From the NCBI GenBank assembly GCA_913062555.1, contig CAJXVU010000001.1, positions 1-64,000 of the forward strand: a DNA stretch of 64,000 bases. Reading direction: 5' to 3'. Each line of letters opens with the position of its first letter. Position 1 is the stretch's first letter. This document shows, in pieces, positions 1 to 8,414 of this stretch. Under the pieces are notes generated by a model. That model was not told the DNA's origin. It ran no database searches and saw only the letters and a list, made by a program, of their open reading frames with translations. The translations under genes were made by a program, and so were the position numbers. The DNA is from an uncultured Bacteroidota bacterium. GTDB lineage: Bacteria; Bacteroidota; Bacteroidia; Flavobacteriales; Flavobacteriaceae.

Positions 1-210
1 ATTACGTTAATTGCTTCTGTAGTTTTAATACCAATTGCCTATTATTTTATACAAAATTGGTTAGACAATTTTGTGTACAGAATTGATATGCCAATACTCC
101 CTTTTATTATTACGCCAATTGCACTTACAATTTTAGTTTTTATGATTGTTGGGTTAAAAGCGTATAATGCTACAAAAATTGATTTAATTAAATATTTGAA
201 ATTTGAGTAG
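1..210 (+). CDS. FtsX/MacB-family ABC transporter permease, C-terminal fragment
   Basis: This is the last 69 codons of a gene that begins left of the window. It shows two hydrophobic segments separated by a short loop (NWLDNFVYRIDMP), and it ends with YNATKIDLIKYLKFE. A closing helix followed by an (A/N)P-x-x-x-L(R/K)xE-type tail is typical of MacB/FtsX-like permeases of Bacteroidota. The partner ATPase is not in view. It is unlikely to belong to the polysaccharide locus, because 0.5 kb and a hairpin separate them. Confidence 0.7.
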   Translation: MTLIASVVLIPIAYYFIQNWLDNFVYRIDMPILPFIITPIALTILVFMIVGLKAYNATKIDLIKYLKFE

Positions 211-360
211 TTATGATTCAAATTAGGTCCATAATTAGTAGCGGTATTAATAAGAAATATAAAGAAAATAAAGATGAAGTTATTTGTGTCTAACCTATTA
301 ATTATACTTGATTTTATGTAACTTATTTTTTCATTACTTATCATTGTTTTGTACCCACCT

Positions 361-412
361 TGAGTACAAATAAAAAGCCAGGACGATAGTCTTGGCTTTT
401 TATCTGTACTCA
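361..412. terminator. Long hairpin, probable bidirectional terminator
   Basis: Two 24-base arms (361-384 and 389-412) match at 22 of 24 positions when one is reverse complemented, around a 4-base GATA loop. The inner part pairs AAAAAGCC with GGCTTTTT, so either strand gives a GC core with a U-rich 3' side, the usual form of an A/U-flanked bidirectional terminator. It lies 150 bases past the permease stop and 300 bases before ugd. Confidence 0.65.
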
Positions 413-580
413 CCTCTCCCATACGAAATTCAAGATTCAACCTACTTAACCCTTCTTGTGGGCTTGAAACACTAACCCGTTACATCATTTTCTATTTAAA
501 AGATATTTCTACTCGATTATCACGCCTTTCAATTCAAATTATTTCAAATATTAAGTCCTGAGCGATAAATCAAAGGCCTC

Positions 581-614
581 TTCCGTAATCTGGATGAATT
601 TCCATATTGTGGAA
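581..614. promoter_or_regulatory. Tandem dyads TTCC-N7-GGA(A/T), putative enhancer sites
   Basis: TTCCGTAATCTGGAT (581-595) and TTCCATATTGTGGAA (600-614) share a TTCC-N7-GGA core, with centres 19 bases apart. They lie about 60-80 bases upstream of the sigma-54-like element at 667-681. The same paired architecture occurs before the Hpt gene. Binding by a sigma-54 enhancer-binding protein is inferred; no such regulator is encoded in the window. Confidence 0.45.
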
Positions 615-666
615 TTCAAACATCCTCAAAAACACATAATATCTTAATATACAGGTTGTTGTGATT

Positions 667-681
667 TGGCATCGCTATTGA
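667..681 (+). promoter_or_regulatory. Sigma-54-like -24/-12 promoter before ugd
   Basis: TGGCAT-CGCTA-TTGA compares with the consensus TGGCAC-N5-TTGC. It has the right spacing but two mismatches, including the -12 C. The predicted transcript start would lie about 20 bases before the ugd ATG. Taken alone it is weak. The better copy before the Hpt gene and the shared upstream dyads raise its credibility. Confidence 0.4.
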
Positions 682-713
682 AAAGCCTAAGACTGAACTT
701 TAAATAATTAATT

Positions 714-2123
714 ATGAAGATTGTAATTGCTGGTAGTGGCTATGTTGGTCTTGTAACAGGTGCCTGCTTTTCGGAAGTAGGTATTGATGTTGTATGTGTC
801 GATGTGGACCGTAAAAAGATCGATAACCTCAAGAATGGAATTATCCCCATTTTTGAACCCGGACTAGAGGAAATGATCACCCGGAACATGAACAAGGGCC
901 GCCTTAGTTTTAGTACAAATATCGCCAAATCAATGGAGAACTGTGAGGTCCTGTTTATTTCTGTTGGCACACCTCCTGATGAGGATGGTAGTGCAGATCT
1001 GAAATACGTCTTGTCGGTCGCAAAAGATTGTGGCCGCTACATGGATGACTACATGCTGGTAGTGACCAAAAGCACCGTACCCGTTGGGACTTCTCAAAAG
1101 GTAAAACACGTCATTCAACAAGAGTTGAACCAAAGAAATCGAGATATTCAATTTGATGTAGCTTCAAACCCCGAATTTTTAAAAGAAGGTGCAGCTATCA
1201 ATGATTTTTTGAAACCTGACAGAATCGTCATCGGATTGGAAAGCACAAAAGGGGAGGAATTGATGAAAAGTTTATATAAGCCTTTTACAATTAATGGCCA
1301 TCCAATAATCTTTATGGATATTGTTTCAGCCGAAATGACCAAATATGCAGCCAATTCTATGCTTGCTACCAAAATTAGCTTCATGAATGATATTGCTAAC
1401 CTATGTGAACAGGTTGGAGCCGATATTAACGTGGTGAGAAAAGGAATAGGTTCTGACTCCCGTATTGGTGATAAATTTATTTACCCTGGAATAGGATACG
1501 GAGGCTCATGTTTTCCAAAAGATGTAAGTGCACTAATAAAGATCGCAGAAGATCACAACTATGACCTAAGGGTACTTAAAGCTGTTGAAGCAGTAAATAA
1601 AGACCAGAAATTAGTTCTCTTCAATAAGATCATGAACTATTTTAATGGCGATATAAGAGGAAAAACCATTGCTTTGTGGGGGCTTTCTTTTAAACCTCAA
1701 ACAGATGATATGCGCGATGCTCCGTCATTGATAATAGTTAATCAATTGTTGTGGGCTGGTGCGAAAGTTAAAGCATACGATCCCGTTGCAATAAAAGAAG
1801 CAAAACATCATTTTGGGAATAGCATATCTTATGCTGATGATCAATACGGCGCCATTATTGATGCCGATTGTTTAGCTATACTTACAGAATGGCCGGAATT
1901 TAAATTTCCTAATTTTAAGATTATAAGCAAATTATTAAACTCTCCTGCTGTTTTTGACGGTCGTAATATTTATGACAAAATCGAGATGAAACATCATGGC
2001 TTTGATTATTTCTGTATTGGAATTAACACAACAAAAAACATTACAGTATCACCATCAAGCCATACTCCAATGGAAGTTCTCCTTGTAAGTAATAATTTAA
2101 ACCATAAAAATTATGACTCGTAA
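714..2123 (+). CDS. ugd: UDP-glucose 6-dehydrogenase
   Basis: It oxidises UDP-glucose to UDP-glucuronate with two NAD+, in the cytoplasm. The 469-residue length is normal for the family. The N-terminal Rossmann motif is GSGYVG (7-12), SNPEFLKEG spans 151-159, and catalytic Cys266 sits in [10 protein letters not shown]. The central dimerisation helix and a C-terminal UDP-binding domain follow. The stop overlaps the UDP-glucuronate decarboxylase start by 11 bases, so the two are translationally coupled and together make UDP-xylose. As first gene of the polysaccharide locus it probably supplies activated sugars for the glycan. A sigma-54-like promoter lies just upstream. Confidence 0.95.
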   Translation: MKIVIAGSGYVGLVTGACFSEVGIDVVCVDVDRKKIDNLKNGIIPIFEPGLEEMITRNMNKGRLSFSTNIAKSMENCEVLFISVGTPPDEDGSADLKYVLSVAKDCGRYMDDYMLVVTKSTVPVGTSQKVKHVIQQELNQRNRDIQFDVASNPEFLKEGAAINDFLKPDRIVIGLESTKGEELMKSLYKPFTINGHPIIFMDIVSAEMTKYAANSMLATKISFMNDIANLCEQVGADINVVRKGIGSDSRIGDKFIYPGIGYGGSCFPKDVSALIKIAEDHNYDLRVLKAVEAVNKDQKLVLFNKIMNYFNGDIRGKTIALWGLSFKPQTDDMRDAPSLIIVNQLLWAGAKVKAYDPVAIKEAKHHFGNSISYADDQYGAIIDADCLAILTEWPEFKFPNFKIISKLLNSPAVFDGRNIYDKIEMKHHGFDYFCIGINTTKNITVSPSSHTPMEVLLVSNNLNHKNYDS

Positions 2124-3057
2124 AAAAATACTTATCACCGGTGGTGCTGGATTTGTGGGATCTCATTTGTCAGAACGCTTATTAAAAGAAGGAAATGAAG
2201 TCTTCTGCCTTGATAATTTTTTTACAGGGCAAAAGCAAAACATTATACACTTGTTAAACAATCCTTATTTTGAACTGATCCGGCATGATGTTACTGCCCC
2301 GTTCTTTATTGAAGCAGATGAAATTTACAATCTGGCATGTCCAGCCTCTCCAATACATTACCAATACAACCCCATTAAAACGATTAAAACGTCGGTTATG
2401 GGAGCCATTAACATGTTAGGATTGGCAAAGCGAATAAAAGCCAAAATATTGCAGGCCTCCACCAGCGAGGTTTATGGAAATCCGTTGGTGCACCCCCAAC
2501 CGGAATCGTACTGGGGTCATGTTAATCCAATTGGTGAAAGATCTTGTTATGACGAAGGCAAACGTGCTGCAGAAACCCTATTTGTAGATTATCACAAACA
2601 GAACAATGTAAAAATTAAGATTATCAGGATATTTAATACTTACGGACCACGAATGCATCCTAATGACGGGAGAGTGGTTTCTAACTTTATTGTTCAGGCA
2701 TTACAGAACCAGGACATTACAATTTACGGTAAAGGACAGCAAACAAGAAGCTTTCAATATATTGATGATTTGGTCGAAGGCATGATAAAAATGATGGCTT
2801 CCCCCGATCATTTTAAAGGGCCTGTTAATATTGGAAATCCGGACGAATTCACAATCCTCGAATTGGCAAAAAAGGTGATCAAGCTCACCGAATCCAAATC
2901 CAAAATTGTCAATCTGCCCTTACCTCCAGATGACCCTATGATGAGACAACCTGATATACAAATGGCAAAAAAAGAGTTGGACTGGTCTCCTAAAATCAGT
3001 CTGGAAGATGGCTTAATTAAGACCATCCAATATTTCAAATCAATCATAAAATATTAA
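2113..3057 (+). CDS. uxs: UDP-glucuronate decarboxylase (UDP-xylose synthase)
   Basis: This extended short-chain dehydrogenase converts UDP-glucuronate to UDP-xylose and CO2 using bound NAD+. Visible features are GGAGFVG (10-16) for the dinucleotide, the [12 protein letters not shown] stretch (73-84) that separates this family from the 4-epimerases, and catalytic Thr117 with Tyr146 and Lys150 in [10 protein letters not shown]. At 314 residues it is a full-length single-domain enzyme. It overlaps ugd by 11 bases and receives that enzyme's product. Its presence suggests xylose, or a xylose-derived sugar, in the exported polysaccharide. Confidence 0.93.
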   Translation: MTRKKILITGGAGFVGSHLSERLLKEGNEVFCLDNFFTGQKQNIIHLLNNPYFELIRHDVTAPFFIEADEIYNLACPASPIHYQYNPIKTIKTSVMGAINMLGLAKRIKAKILQASTSEVYGNPLVHPQPESYWGHVNPIGERSCYDEGKRAAETLFVDYHKQNNVKIKIIRIFNTYGPRMHPNDGRVVSNFIVQALQNQDITIYGKGQQTRSFQYIDDLVEGMIKMMASPDHFKGPVNIGNPDEFTILELAKKVIKLTESKSKIVNLPLPPDDPMMRQPDIQMAKKELDWSPKISLEDGLIKTIQYFKSIIKY

Positions 3058-3071
3058 AACGCTCTTTGTGC

Positions 3072-3107
3072 TTCCATATTTGGGAAGCATTATTCCAAAT
3101 AATGGAA
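3072..3107. promoter_or_regulatory. Tandem dyads TTCC-N7-GGAA, putative enhancer sites
   Basis: TTCCATATTTGGGAA (3072-3086) and TTCCAAATAATGGAA (3093-3107) are two copies of the dyad seen before ugd, with centres 21 bases apart (two helical turns). The second extends to an 8-base perfect dyad, TTATTCCA/TGGAATAA. They lie about 70-90 bases upstream of the sigma-54-like promoter at 3172. The first copy can also fold as a 7-bp hairpin (3069-3089) and could act in termination after uxs, but no T-run follows. Confidence 0.5.
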
Positions 3108-3171
3108 TAACCACAAGTAAATACATTCTTTAACTACTGATAAAGAGGCGATTACGATCAATTTTTTGCTT

Positions 3172-3186
3172 TGGCACAACCTTAGC
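3172..3186 (+). promoter_or_regulatory. Sigma-54-like -24/-12 promoter before the Hpt gene
   Basis: TGGCAC-AACCT-TAGC matches the consensus TGGCAC-N5-TTGC with one mismatch and exact GG-to-GC spacing. The expected transcript start is near 3198, about 18 bases before the Hpt ATG. This is the best sigma-54-type match noticed in the window. Confidence 0.55.
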
Positions 3187-3215
3187 TTAAGATATAGAAA
3201 CATAAGAAAATAAAC

Positions 3216-3602
3216 ATGATGCATTCAAGTAAAAGATTAGATGAAACCTTAAGCCCCTTATATGATCTTCATATGATTTATAAAATGTGTCAGGGAAATG
3301 AGAATCAAGTATTAAAATTGATTGAGATTTTTATCAGACAGGTTTCTAAAGGCATTAAAGAAATAAAATCGGCATATTCTCAAAATGATCTGCCTAGGAT
3401 AAAAAGAGCAATTCACTACACAAAACCTTCCTTGACTTATTATGGAACTTTTGAACTTGAAAAGCGCTTATTTCAGATTGAAACCTTGGTAGATAAAAAA
3501 AAGGCTACCAACAATCTCTATTTCAAAATTTCACGACTTGAAACGCTGACCAATGAAGTTATCGACAAAATGAAGTGGGATTTCAGTTTAACCAACAAAT
3601 AA
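3216..3602 (+). CDS. Hpt domain phosphotransfer protein
   Basis: This small all-helical protein of 128 residues fits a stand-alone histidine phosphotransfer domain. The segment RAIHYTKPSLTYYG aligns with the Hpt signature AH-x-L-K-G-(S/A)-x-x-x-G; His67 is the predicted phospho-acceptor and Lys70 the usual basic residue three places later. There is no kinase or receiver domain in the chain. Its stop is 4 bases before a single-domain response regulator, which is followed by a sugar transferase with its own receiver-like domain, so a phosphorelay acting on polysaccharide initiation is likely. The cognate hybrid kinase must lie outside the window. Confidence 0.75.
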   Translation: MMHSSKRLDETLSPLYDLHMIYKMCQGNENQVLKLIEIFIRQVSKGIKEIKSAYSQNDLPRIKRAIHYTKPSLTYYGTFELEKRLFQIETLVDKKKATNNLYFKISRLETLTNEVIDKMKWDFSLTNK

Positions 3603-3606
3603 AATT

Positions 3607-3993
3607 ATGAAGAAGAAAATACTTGTGGTAGACGACGATATAAGTATCTGCCTTCTTCTTGAGAATTACCTATCTCAAGATTATGAGGTGATCACAATGC
3701 AAAATGGATTGGAAGCACTACTATGGCTGGAAGAGCATTTGCCAGATCTTATAATAAGTGACATTCAAATGACTGAAATAGATGGTTTCGAGTTCCTGTC
3801 AAAGGTTCGAAAAAGAGGCTTTACTAAACACACCCCTTTTGTGATGTTATCTGCGAAAGCAGGAAGCAAAGAACGGATAAAATGCTATCAGTTAGGCGCT
3901 CAAGACTACCTCACAAAACCATTTAATCCAGAAGAACTTGAAGAGGTCGTAAAGAAAAACCTTTTCCCGATCCATTTCGCGATTTCGTGGTGA
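3607..3993 (+). CDS. Single-domain response regulator (REC)
   Basis: A CheY-like receiver with no output domain (128 residues). All key residues are present: acidic cluster DDD at 9-11, phospho-acceptor Asp52 in SDIQMTEIDG, Ser82, and Lys104 in YLTKPF. It should therefore be phosphorylatable, presumably by the Hpt protein encoded 4 bases upstream. With no DNA-binding or enzymatic output it probably acts as a relay or by protein contact; the next gene, whose receiver-like domain is degenerate, is the obvious partner. Confidence 0.88.
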   Translation: MKKKILVVDDDISICLLLENYLSQDYEVITMQNGLEALLWLEEHLPDLIISDIQMTEIDGFEFLSKVRKRGFTKHTPFVMLSAKAGSKERIKCYQLGAQDYLTKPFNPEELEEVVKKNLFPIHFAISW

Positions 3994-4038
3994 TTATTTT
4001 AACTAAATAAGTAGAATAGCATATTAACTCTTACACAT

Positions 4039-5241
4039 ATGACCAGAGAATTAAACATACTATATATAGGAGATTCACAAGTGTTCTTTGAAAGAGCCAA
4101 CCAACTCCACCCTATCTTTTTAACTATTAAGGAAAATAATCTCGAAGCGGTTAATTATCTCGAGAACAATGCGCGTCCAGATGCAATCATTTGCGATTAT
4201 CATTTGCCAGGAAATAATGGATTATACCTATTCGATTGGTTAAAACAACATCCGGAAATTAGAACCATACCTTTTATTCTTTTAAGCCATGAATTTAGTG
4301 GCGAAGTATTTAAATGTGCTCTAGCCAAGGGGGTTGATGATTATTATGTTCAGGCCGTTTCTACGCCCGAAGAGATATTAAATAGAGTCGACTTTCTACA
4401 TCAATTTAAATCGGGTAAAAACGGTCTAAAATCACTAGAAAAAAAGGCGAAGGAGTCATATCGACTGCCAACGTCCAAACGTATTTTTGATATTATTTTG
4501 GCTTCCGCAGCACTTTTATTAAGCCTTCCCCTATTGTTAGTAATTATACTCGCCATACGCCTGGAATCTAAAGGCAAAGTCTATTATATAGCCAAAAGAA
4601 TGGGGCGTAAAACATTTAACTTTTACAAGCTTCGTTCGATGCGTGCCGGCTCGGATGCCCTTCTAAAAAAGTTGGCCAAGGAAAATAATCAATACAATGA
4701 TAACTCGCAATTACAAGAAAAGGATATCGAATATTCCTGTCCGAAGTGTTTCATATTACCCGATGGAAAAACTTGTTCACCCATGATGTACGTGGATAAA
4801 AGTCAGACTTGCGAATATTGGTATAACTACAAAAAGAAGGAACAATTAAAGCACAGTTCTGCTTTTGTAAAAATCGCTAAGGACCCACGAATTACACGTG
4901 TAGGCAAATTTATTCGAAATACAAGTATTGATGAGTTACCTCAACTTATCAATGTCATAAAAGGAGATATGTCTATAGTAGGCAACCGACCATTACCTGT
5001 CTATGAAGCCGAATTACTAACCAAGGACACCTTATCAAAACGTTTTCTTGCTCCAGCAGGCATAACAGGATTATGGCAAGTTGAACTTAGAGGCAAAGGC
5101 GGCAATATGTCTGAAACAGAAAGAATAAGTCTGGATAATAAGTACGCCGATCACTTCAACGGAGACAATTATTCCTTTTGGTACGATATAAAACTCATTC
5201 TAAGAACAATACCTGCATTATTACAACGAAGTACCGTTTAG
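4039..5241 (+). CDS. Initiating sugar-phosphate transferase with N-terminal pseudo-receiver domain
   Basis: This is a fusion of a receiver-like domain (about 1-122) with a bacterial sugar transferase of the WcaJ/PglC superfamily (about 145-400), which moves a sugar-1-phosphate onto undecaprenyl phosphate at the inner membrane. The receiver keeps Asp12, Asp53 (CDYHLPGNNG) and Ser83, but the conserved Lys-Pro is Gln105-Ala106 and the first acidic residue is Gly11. The transferase has one hydrophobic membrane helix (150-173), an unusual Cys insert (C234, C237, C246, C258), and the family core with Asp298-Glu299 and IVGNRPLP (313-320). It is the likely committed step of the glycan pathway. Confidence 0.88.
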   Translation: MTRELNILYIGDSQVFFERANQLHPIFLTIKENNLEAVNYLENNARPDAIICDYHLPGNNGLYLFDWLKQHPEIRTIPFILLSHEFSGEVFKCALAKGVDDYYVQAVSTPEEILNRVDFLHQFKSGKNGLKSLEKKAKESYRLPTSKRIFDIILASAALLLSLPLLLVIILAIRLESKGKVYYIAKRMGRKTFNFYKLRSMRAGSDALLKKLAKENNQYNDNSQLQEKDIEYSCPKCFILPDGKTCSPMMYVDKSQTCEYWYNYKKKEQLKHSSAFVKIAKDPRITRVGKFIRNTSIDELPQLINVIKGDMSIVGNRPLPVYEAELLTKDTLSKRFLAPAGITGLWQVELRGKGGNMSETERISLDNKYADHFNGDNYSFWYDIKLILRTIPALLQRSTV

Positions 5242-5264
5242 ATGCCCTTAAAATTTCGATAATC

Positions 5265-5996
5265 ATGAAACTATTTTTAAAAATATTAACAGCACTATTA
5301 ATAACAAGTTTACCAGCTCATTTTGTAAACGCTCAAACGCCTGGTAACGGGTCTGAAATCTCGATACCGTCATTTGAACAACTCGTTGATTCTGCGTTGG
5401 CCCATAATGGCTTGGTACGTTATCGTAATTTGGAGATTGAAGCCAAGACATCCAACCTCAAATCGAAACGAAATTACTGGACACGGAATTTTGGGATACA
5501 AGCCGATACTCGTTACGGCACATTTGATAATTTCTCCTCAAATATAGACGGACCAATAACAAATACGCTTTCAACAACTAGCAAGCAATTCAACTATGGA
5601 GTAGGTCTATATCTAAAGATCCCAATTTTCGATGTCATAAATCGAAGACCACAGATTAAACAGGCAAAAGCAGAATTGGCTCAGGCCAAAGGATTAGCTC
5701 AAGCCCAACAGGACGAATTAAGAGAAACGGTGATAAAACAATATCAAGATCTTCTGTTAAAACAAAAATTATTGATGATTCGATCGGAAAACCTGGGTAA
5801 TGCTCAAGTAAATATGGAGATGGTCGATAAAGAGTTTAGGAACGGCCTAATTCCTATTATGGAATATGTTCGTATTTCCGATATGACCTCGAGAATTCGA
5901 TCAGAGTATGAAAAAGCAAAATCAGCTTTTCAAACCTCCAAAAAGTTATTGGAGAATACGGTAGGACAAACTTTTGGTAAAACCCAATTAAAGTAA
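5265..5996 (+). CDS. Half-size TolC-like outer-membrane protein
   Basis: The 243-residue protein starts with a signal peptide (MKLFLKILTALLITSLPAHFVNA). A single outer-membrane efflux protein repeat follows: an early helix, a beta-hairpin region, then a long charged helical hairpin (about 125-240) rich in K, Q, A and E. TolC homologues usually carry two such repeats over about 430 residues, so this one is half length. An in-frame ATG at 5178 would overlap the previous gene and mask the signal peptide, so 5265 is preferred. No Wza-type polysaccharide export gene is visible nearby, and this protein may fill the outer-membrane role. Confidence 0.75.
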   Translation: MKLFLKILTALLITSLPAHFVNAQTPGNGSEISIPSFEQLVDSALAHNGLVRYRNLEIEAKTSNLKSKRNYWTRNFGIQADTRYGTFDNFSSNIDGPITNTLSTTSKQFNYGVGLYLKIPIFDVINRRPQIKQAKAELAQAKGLAQAQQDELRETVIKQYQDLLLKQKLLMIRSENLGNAQVNMEMVDKEFRNGLIPIMEYVRISDMTSRIRSEYEKAKSAFQTSKKLLENTVGQTFGKTQLK

Positions 5997-6000
5997 AACT

Positions 6001-8403
6001 ATGAAACTTATAGAACTCATAAGATTAGTATTAAAGCATAAGGTATTATTATTTACTGTACCTATTTTGCTCGCAGGAATAGTGATCTTGCTAACCAGCA
6101 ATCCACGCTTCTCCTACGCCTCCCAAAGTATCTTATACACGGGCCTTGCTTCCGGGTCTACCATTGAAATGGATAAGCCTTTTAATTATCTGGCTACAAA
6201 TACGGCATTCGACAACCTAATAAACATCATTAATTCACGAGAAACACAAGAAGAAGTGGCTATTAGACTCTTAAGCCAACACCTTCTGTTGCCTGAATCA
6301 GATCCCAAATATATTTCATCAAAGTTTTTTGCCGCATTAAAGAATGATATTCCAAGTGACCTAAATGATTATGTGTATACAGATAAAGAGTCGACTCTAA
6401 TCACTGATTCATTGTTAGAAGGAGCTCCTAACAATCGATCTAAAAATGATCAGTATTTAAATGGGAATCGATCAGACTTATTTCCGTCAAGTATAAACAA
6501 ACTGAATTATGAAAAAACCGTCGAAAATCTTACTGCATTGATGAAAAGCAGCAATTCAAATTTCGTTTACCTATTGCTTAATTATGACCATGAGCATTAT
6601 TCCATCAAAGCAATTTCTAAAGTCAAGCCACAAAGGTTGGGTAACAGCGATTTGATCAAGCTTAACTACGAAGTTAATGATCCTGGAATTTGCCAACAGA
6701 CTTTGGCCATTTATAATGAAGTTTGTATAAAAAAATATAAGAAAATCAAGGAGAACAGATCAGATGCTGTAGTTAAATACTTTGAATCGCAGCTCATCCT
6801 TGCTAAGCAAAAATTAAAAGAGGCAGAAAACACCCTTTTAAATTTCAATAAATCATACAACATTATCAATTATTACGAGCAGAGTAAGGCCGTGGCAATT
6901 GTGAAGGAAGACATGGAAATGAATTTCATTAACAAGAAAGCGCAGTTGGCAGGTACTGAAGCGGCAACATTAAAGCTTGAAGAAAAATTAAACATTCAAC
7001 AACATGTCCAGTTGAAAAGTAACAATATCCTAGAGAAAAAGAAAAAGCTTGGAGAACTCAACTACGAGATTGCTATTGCAGAGGCAGAATTGAACAATGA
7101 CGCAAACATTAAGCTGCTAAAAGAACAGTCAGAATCTCTTAAAAAAGAGATCAAACAGAGTGTAGATGAGTTATATACCCACCAGAATACTGTTGAAGGC
7201 TTGCCTATTACCAAAATACTTCCGGAGTGGATTGATAATGTAATAGTATCTGAAAATCTTAAAGCTAAGATTGAAGTTATGGGTCAGCAGAATAAAGATT
7301 TTCAGAAGCAATATGCAGTTTACGCTCCGGCAGGAGCCAATATAAAACGAATTGAAAGAGAAATTTCGGTTTCGGAGCAAGGCTATCTTGAAATTCTTCA
7401 TGGATTAAATCTGGCTAAACTAAAATCTCAGGACAATGAATTATCCTCAAACCTTAAAACCGTCGACCCTCCATATTATCCGATATCACCAATTTCAACC
7501 AAACGCAAATTAATTATTATTGCCAGTGCACTTATAGGATTCATTTTCATTCTCGGAATTATTTTACTTATGGAGTATTTTGATGACTCATTAAAAAATT
7601 CTAAAAGGGCCTCAAAAAAGCTGAAATTATCCTCACTAGGCATGTTCCCCAAAATCATATTAGACACAAGTGGCGTTAATTTAACATTCATTCAGGACCG
7701 ATTAACTCAGATCATCTCCCAAAAAATACAACAATTTATTAATTCTCAAAACTCCAGTGAGGTTAATACCATACTTGTTTTAAGCACAAGAGATAACGAA
7801 GGTAAAACTATCATTGCGGGAAATATTGCTAAAAGCCTAATTACCGAAGGCAAAAAGGTGTTGTTGCTCAATTATGATGAAACAGCTCCAACTGACAAAA
7901 GAGTTCGAAAATATCCAAATTTCAACAGAATCTTAGGTTATTCTGACAATAGAATTGATTACGATAACATTGCGCTCTCAGACAGATCAAAGTACTTAAA
8001 TCCTGAAAACTACGAAACCTTCACCATCGATCAGCAATTTTATAAGGTCAAAAACTATCGTGAAATTTTAGATCAAAATAATATCATACCCACCTTTAAA
8101 CCTGATTATGTAATAATCGAACTACCAAGTTTGATATATCATAACTACCCAGCGAAACTGGTTTCAAATGCCAACATGTCCCTTTTGATATGTAGATCAA
8201 ACAGGCTTTGGTCTGAATCCGATAACTCTGCTTTGAATAGGTTACAGGAGCTTTCTGCAACCAAGGTGAATTTCGTCGTCAATGGTGTAGAGCTTAAAGA
8301 GGTAGAATCCTTACTCGGAGATTTACCGAAAAGGCCCAAACTGTTTCGAACAAGAGTTAAAAATATTTTGAAATTTCAATTCTTTAACAAAAATCAAATT
8401 TAA
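6001..8403 (+). CDS. Wzc-like polysaccharide co-polymerase with degenerate tyrosine-kinase domain
   Basis: At 800 residues it has the Wzc layout: a membrane helix at about 14-32, a long periplasmic coiled-coil region, a second helix at about 502-524, then a cytoplasmic P-loop domain. The P-loop is DNEGKT rather than GEGKS/T. The Walker A' segment reads VLLLNYDE in place of VLLIDxD, and Walker B reads VIIELPS in place of VIIDxPP. The C-terminal tail lacks the usual tyrosine cluster. It probably controls chain length and export as in Wzx/Wzy systems, but kinase activity is doubtful. The gene starts 4 bases after the TolC-like gene. Confidence 0.85.
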   Translation: MKLIELIRLVLKHKVLLFTVPILLAGIVILLTSNPRFSYASQSILYTGLASGSTIEMDKPFNYLATNTAFDNLINIINSRETQEEVAIRLLSQHLLLPESDPKYISSKFFAALKNDIPSDLNDYVYTDKESTLITDSLLEGAPNNRSKNDQYLNGNRSDLFPSSINKLNYEKTVENLTALMKSSNSNFVYLLLNYDHEHYSIKAISKVKPQRLGNSDLIKLNYEVNDPGICQQTLAIYNEVCIKKYKKIKENRSDAVVKYFESQLILAKQKLKEAENTLLNFNKSYNIINYYEQSKAVAIVKEDMEMNFINKKAQLAGTEAATLKLEEKLNIQQHVQLKSNNILEKKKKLGELNYEIAIAEAELNNDANIKLLKEQSESLKKEIKQSVDELYTHQNTVEGLPITKILPEWIDNVIVSENLKAKIEVMGQQNKDFQKQYAVYAPAGANIKRIEREISVSEQGYLEILHGLNLAKLKSQDNELSSNLKTVDPPYYPISPISTKRKLIIIASALIGFIFILGIILLMEYFDDSLKNSKRASKKLKLSSLGMFPKIILDTSGVNLTFIQDRLTQIISQKIQQFINSQNSSEVNTILVLSTRDNEGKTIIAGNIAKSLITEGKKVLLLNYDETAPTDKRVRKYPNFNRILGYSDNRIDYDNIALSDRSKYLNPENYETFTIDQQFYKVKNYREILDQNNIIPTFKPDYVIIELPSLIYHNYPAKLVSNANMSLLICRSNRLWSESDNSALNRLQELSATKVNFVVNGVELKEVESLLGDLPKRPKLFRTRVKNILKFQFFNKNQI

Positions 8404-8414
8404 AAAGCCGTCAA

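Larger units (their letters stand above)
211..713. other. Intergenic region upstream of the polysaccharide locus
   Basis: This 503-base spacer has no convincing gene. It holds a long near-perfect hairpin at 361-412, two tandem TTCC-N7-GGA(A/T) dyads at 581-595 and 600-614, and a sigma-54-like promoter at 667-681. These are listed separately. Short open frames on either strand carry no recognisable protein features. Confidence 0.6.

Noticed and set aside
213..293. 26-codon plus-strand frame after the permease
   Set aside because: It is short, has no recognisable features and lies in A+T-rich spacer where such frames arise by chance.
42..440. Minus-strand open frame of 132 codons
   Set aside because: It lies over the permease end and the long hairpin. 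The composition has no protein-family features and no start signal stands out.
3069..3089. Terminator after the UDP-xylose synthase gene
   Set aside because: The 7-bp hairpin has no T-run, and the same bases are better explained as one of the two paired dyads. Kept only as an alternative.
5178..5264. Upstream start for the TolC-like gene
   Set aside because: It would overlap the sugar transferase gene by 64 bases and add 29 residues in front of a clear signal peptide.
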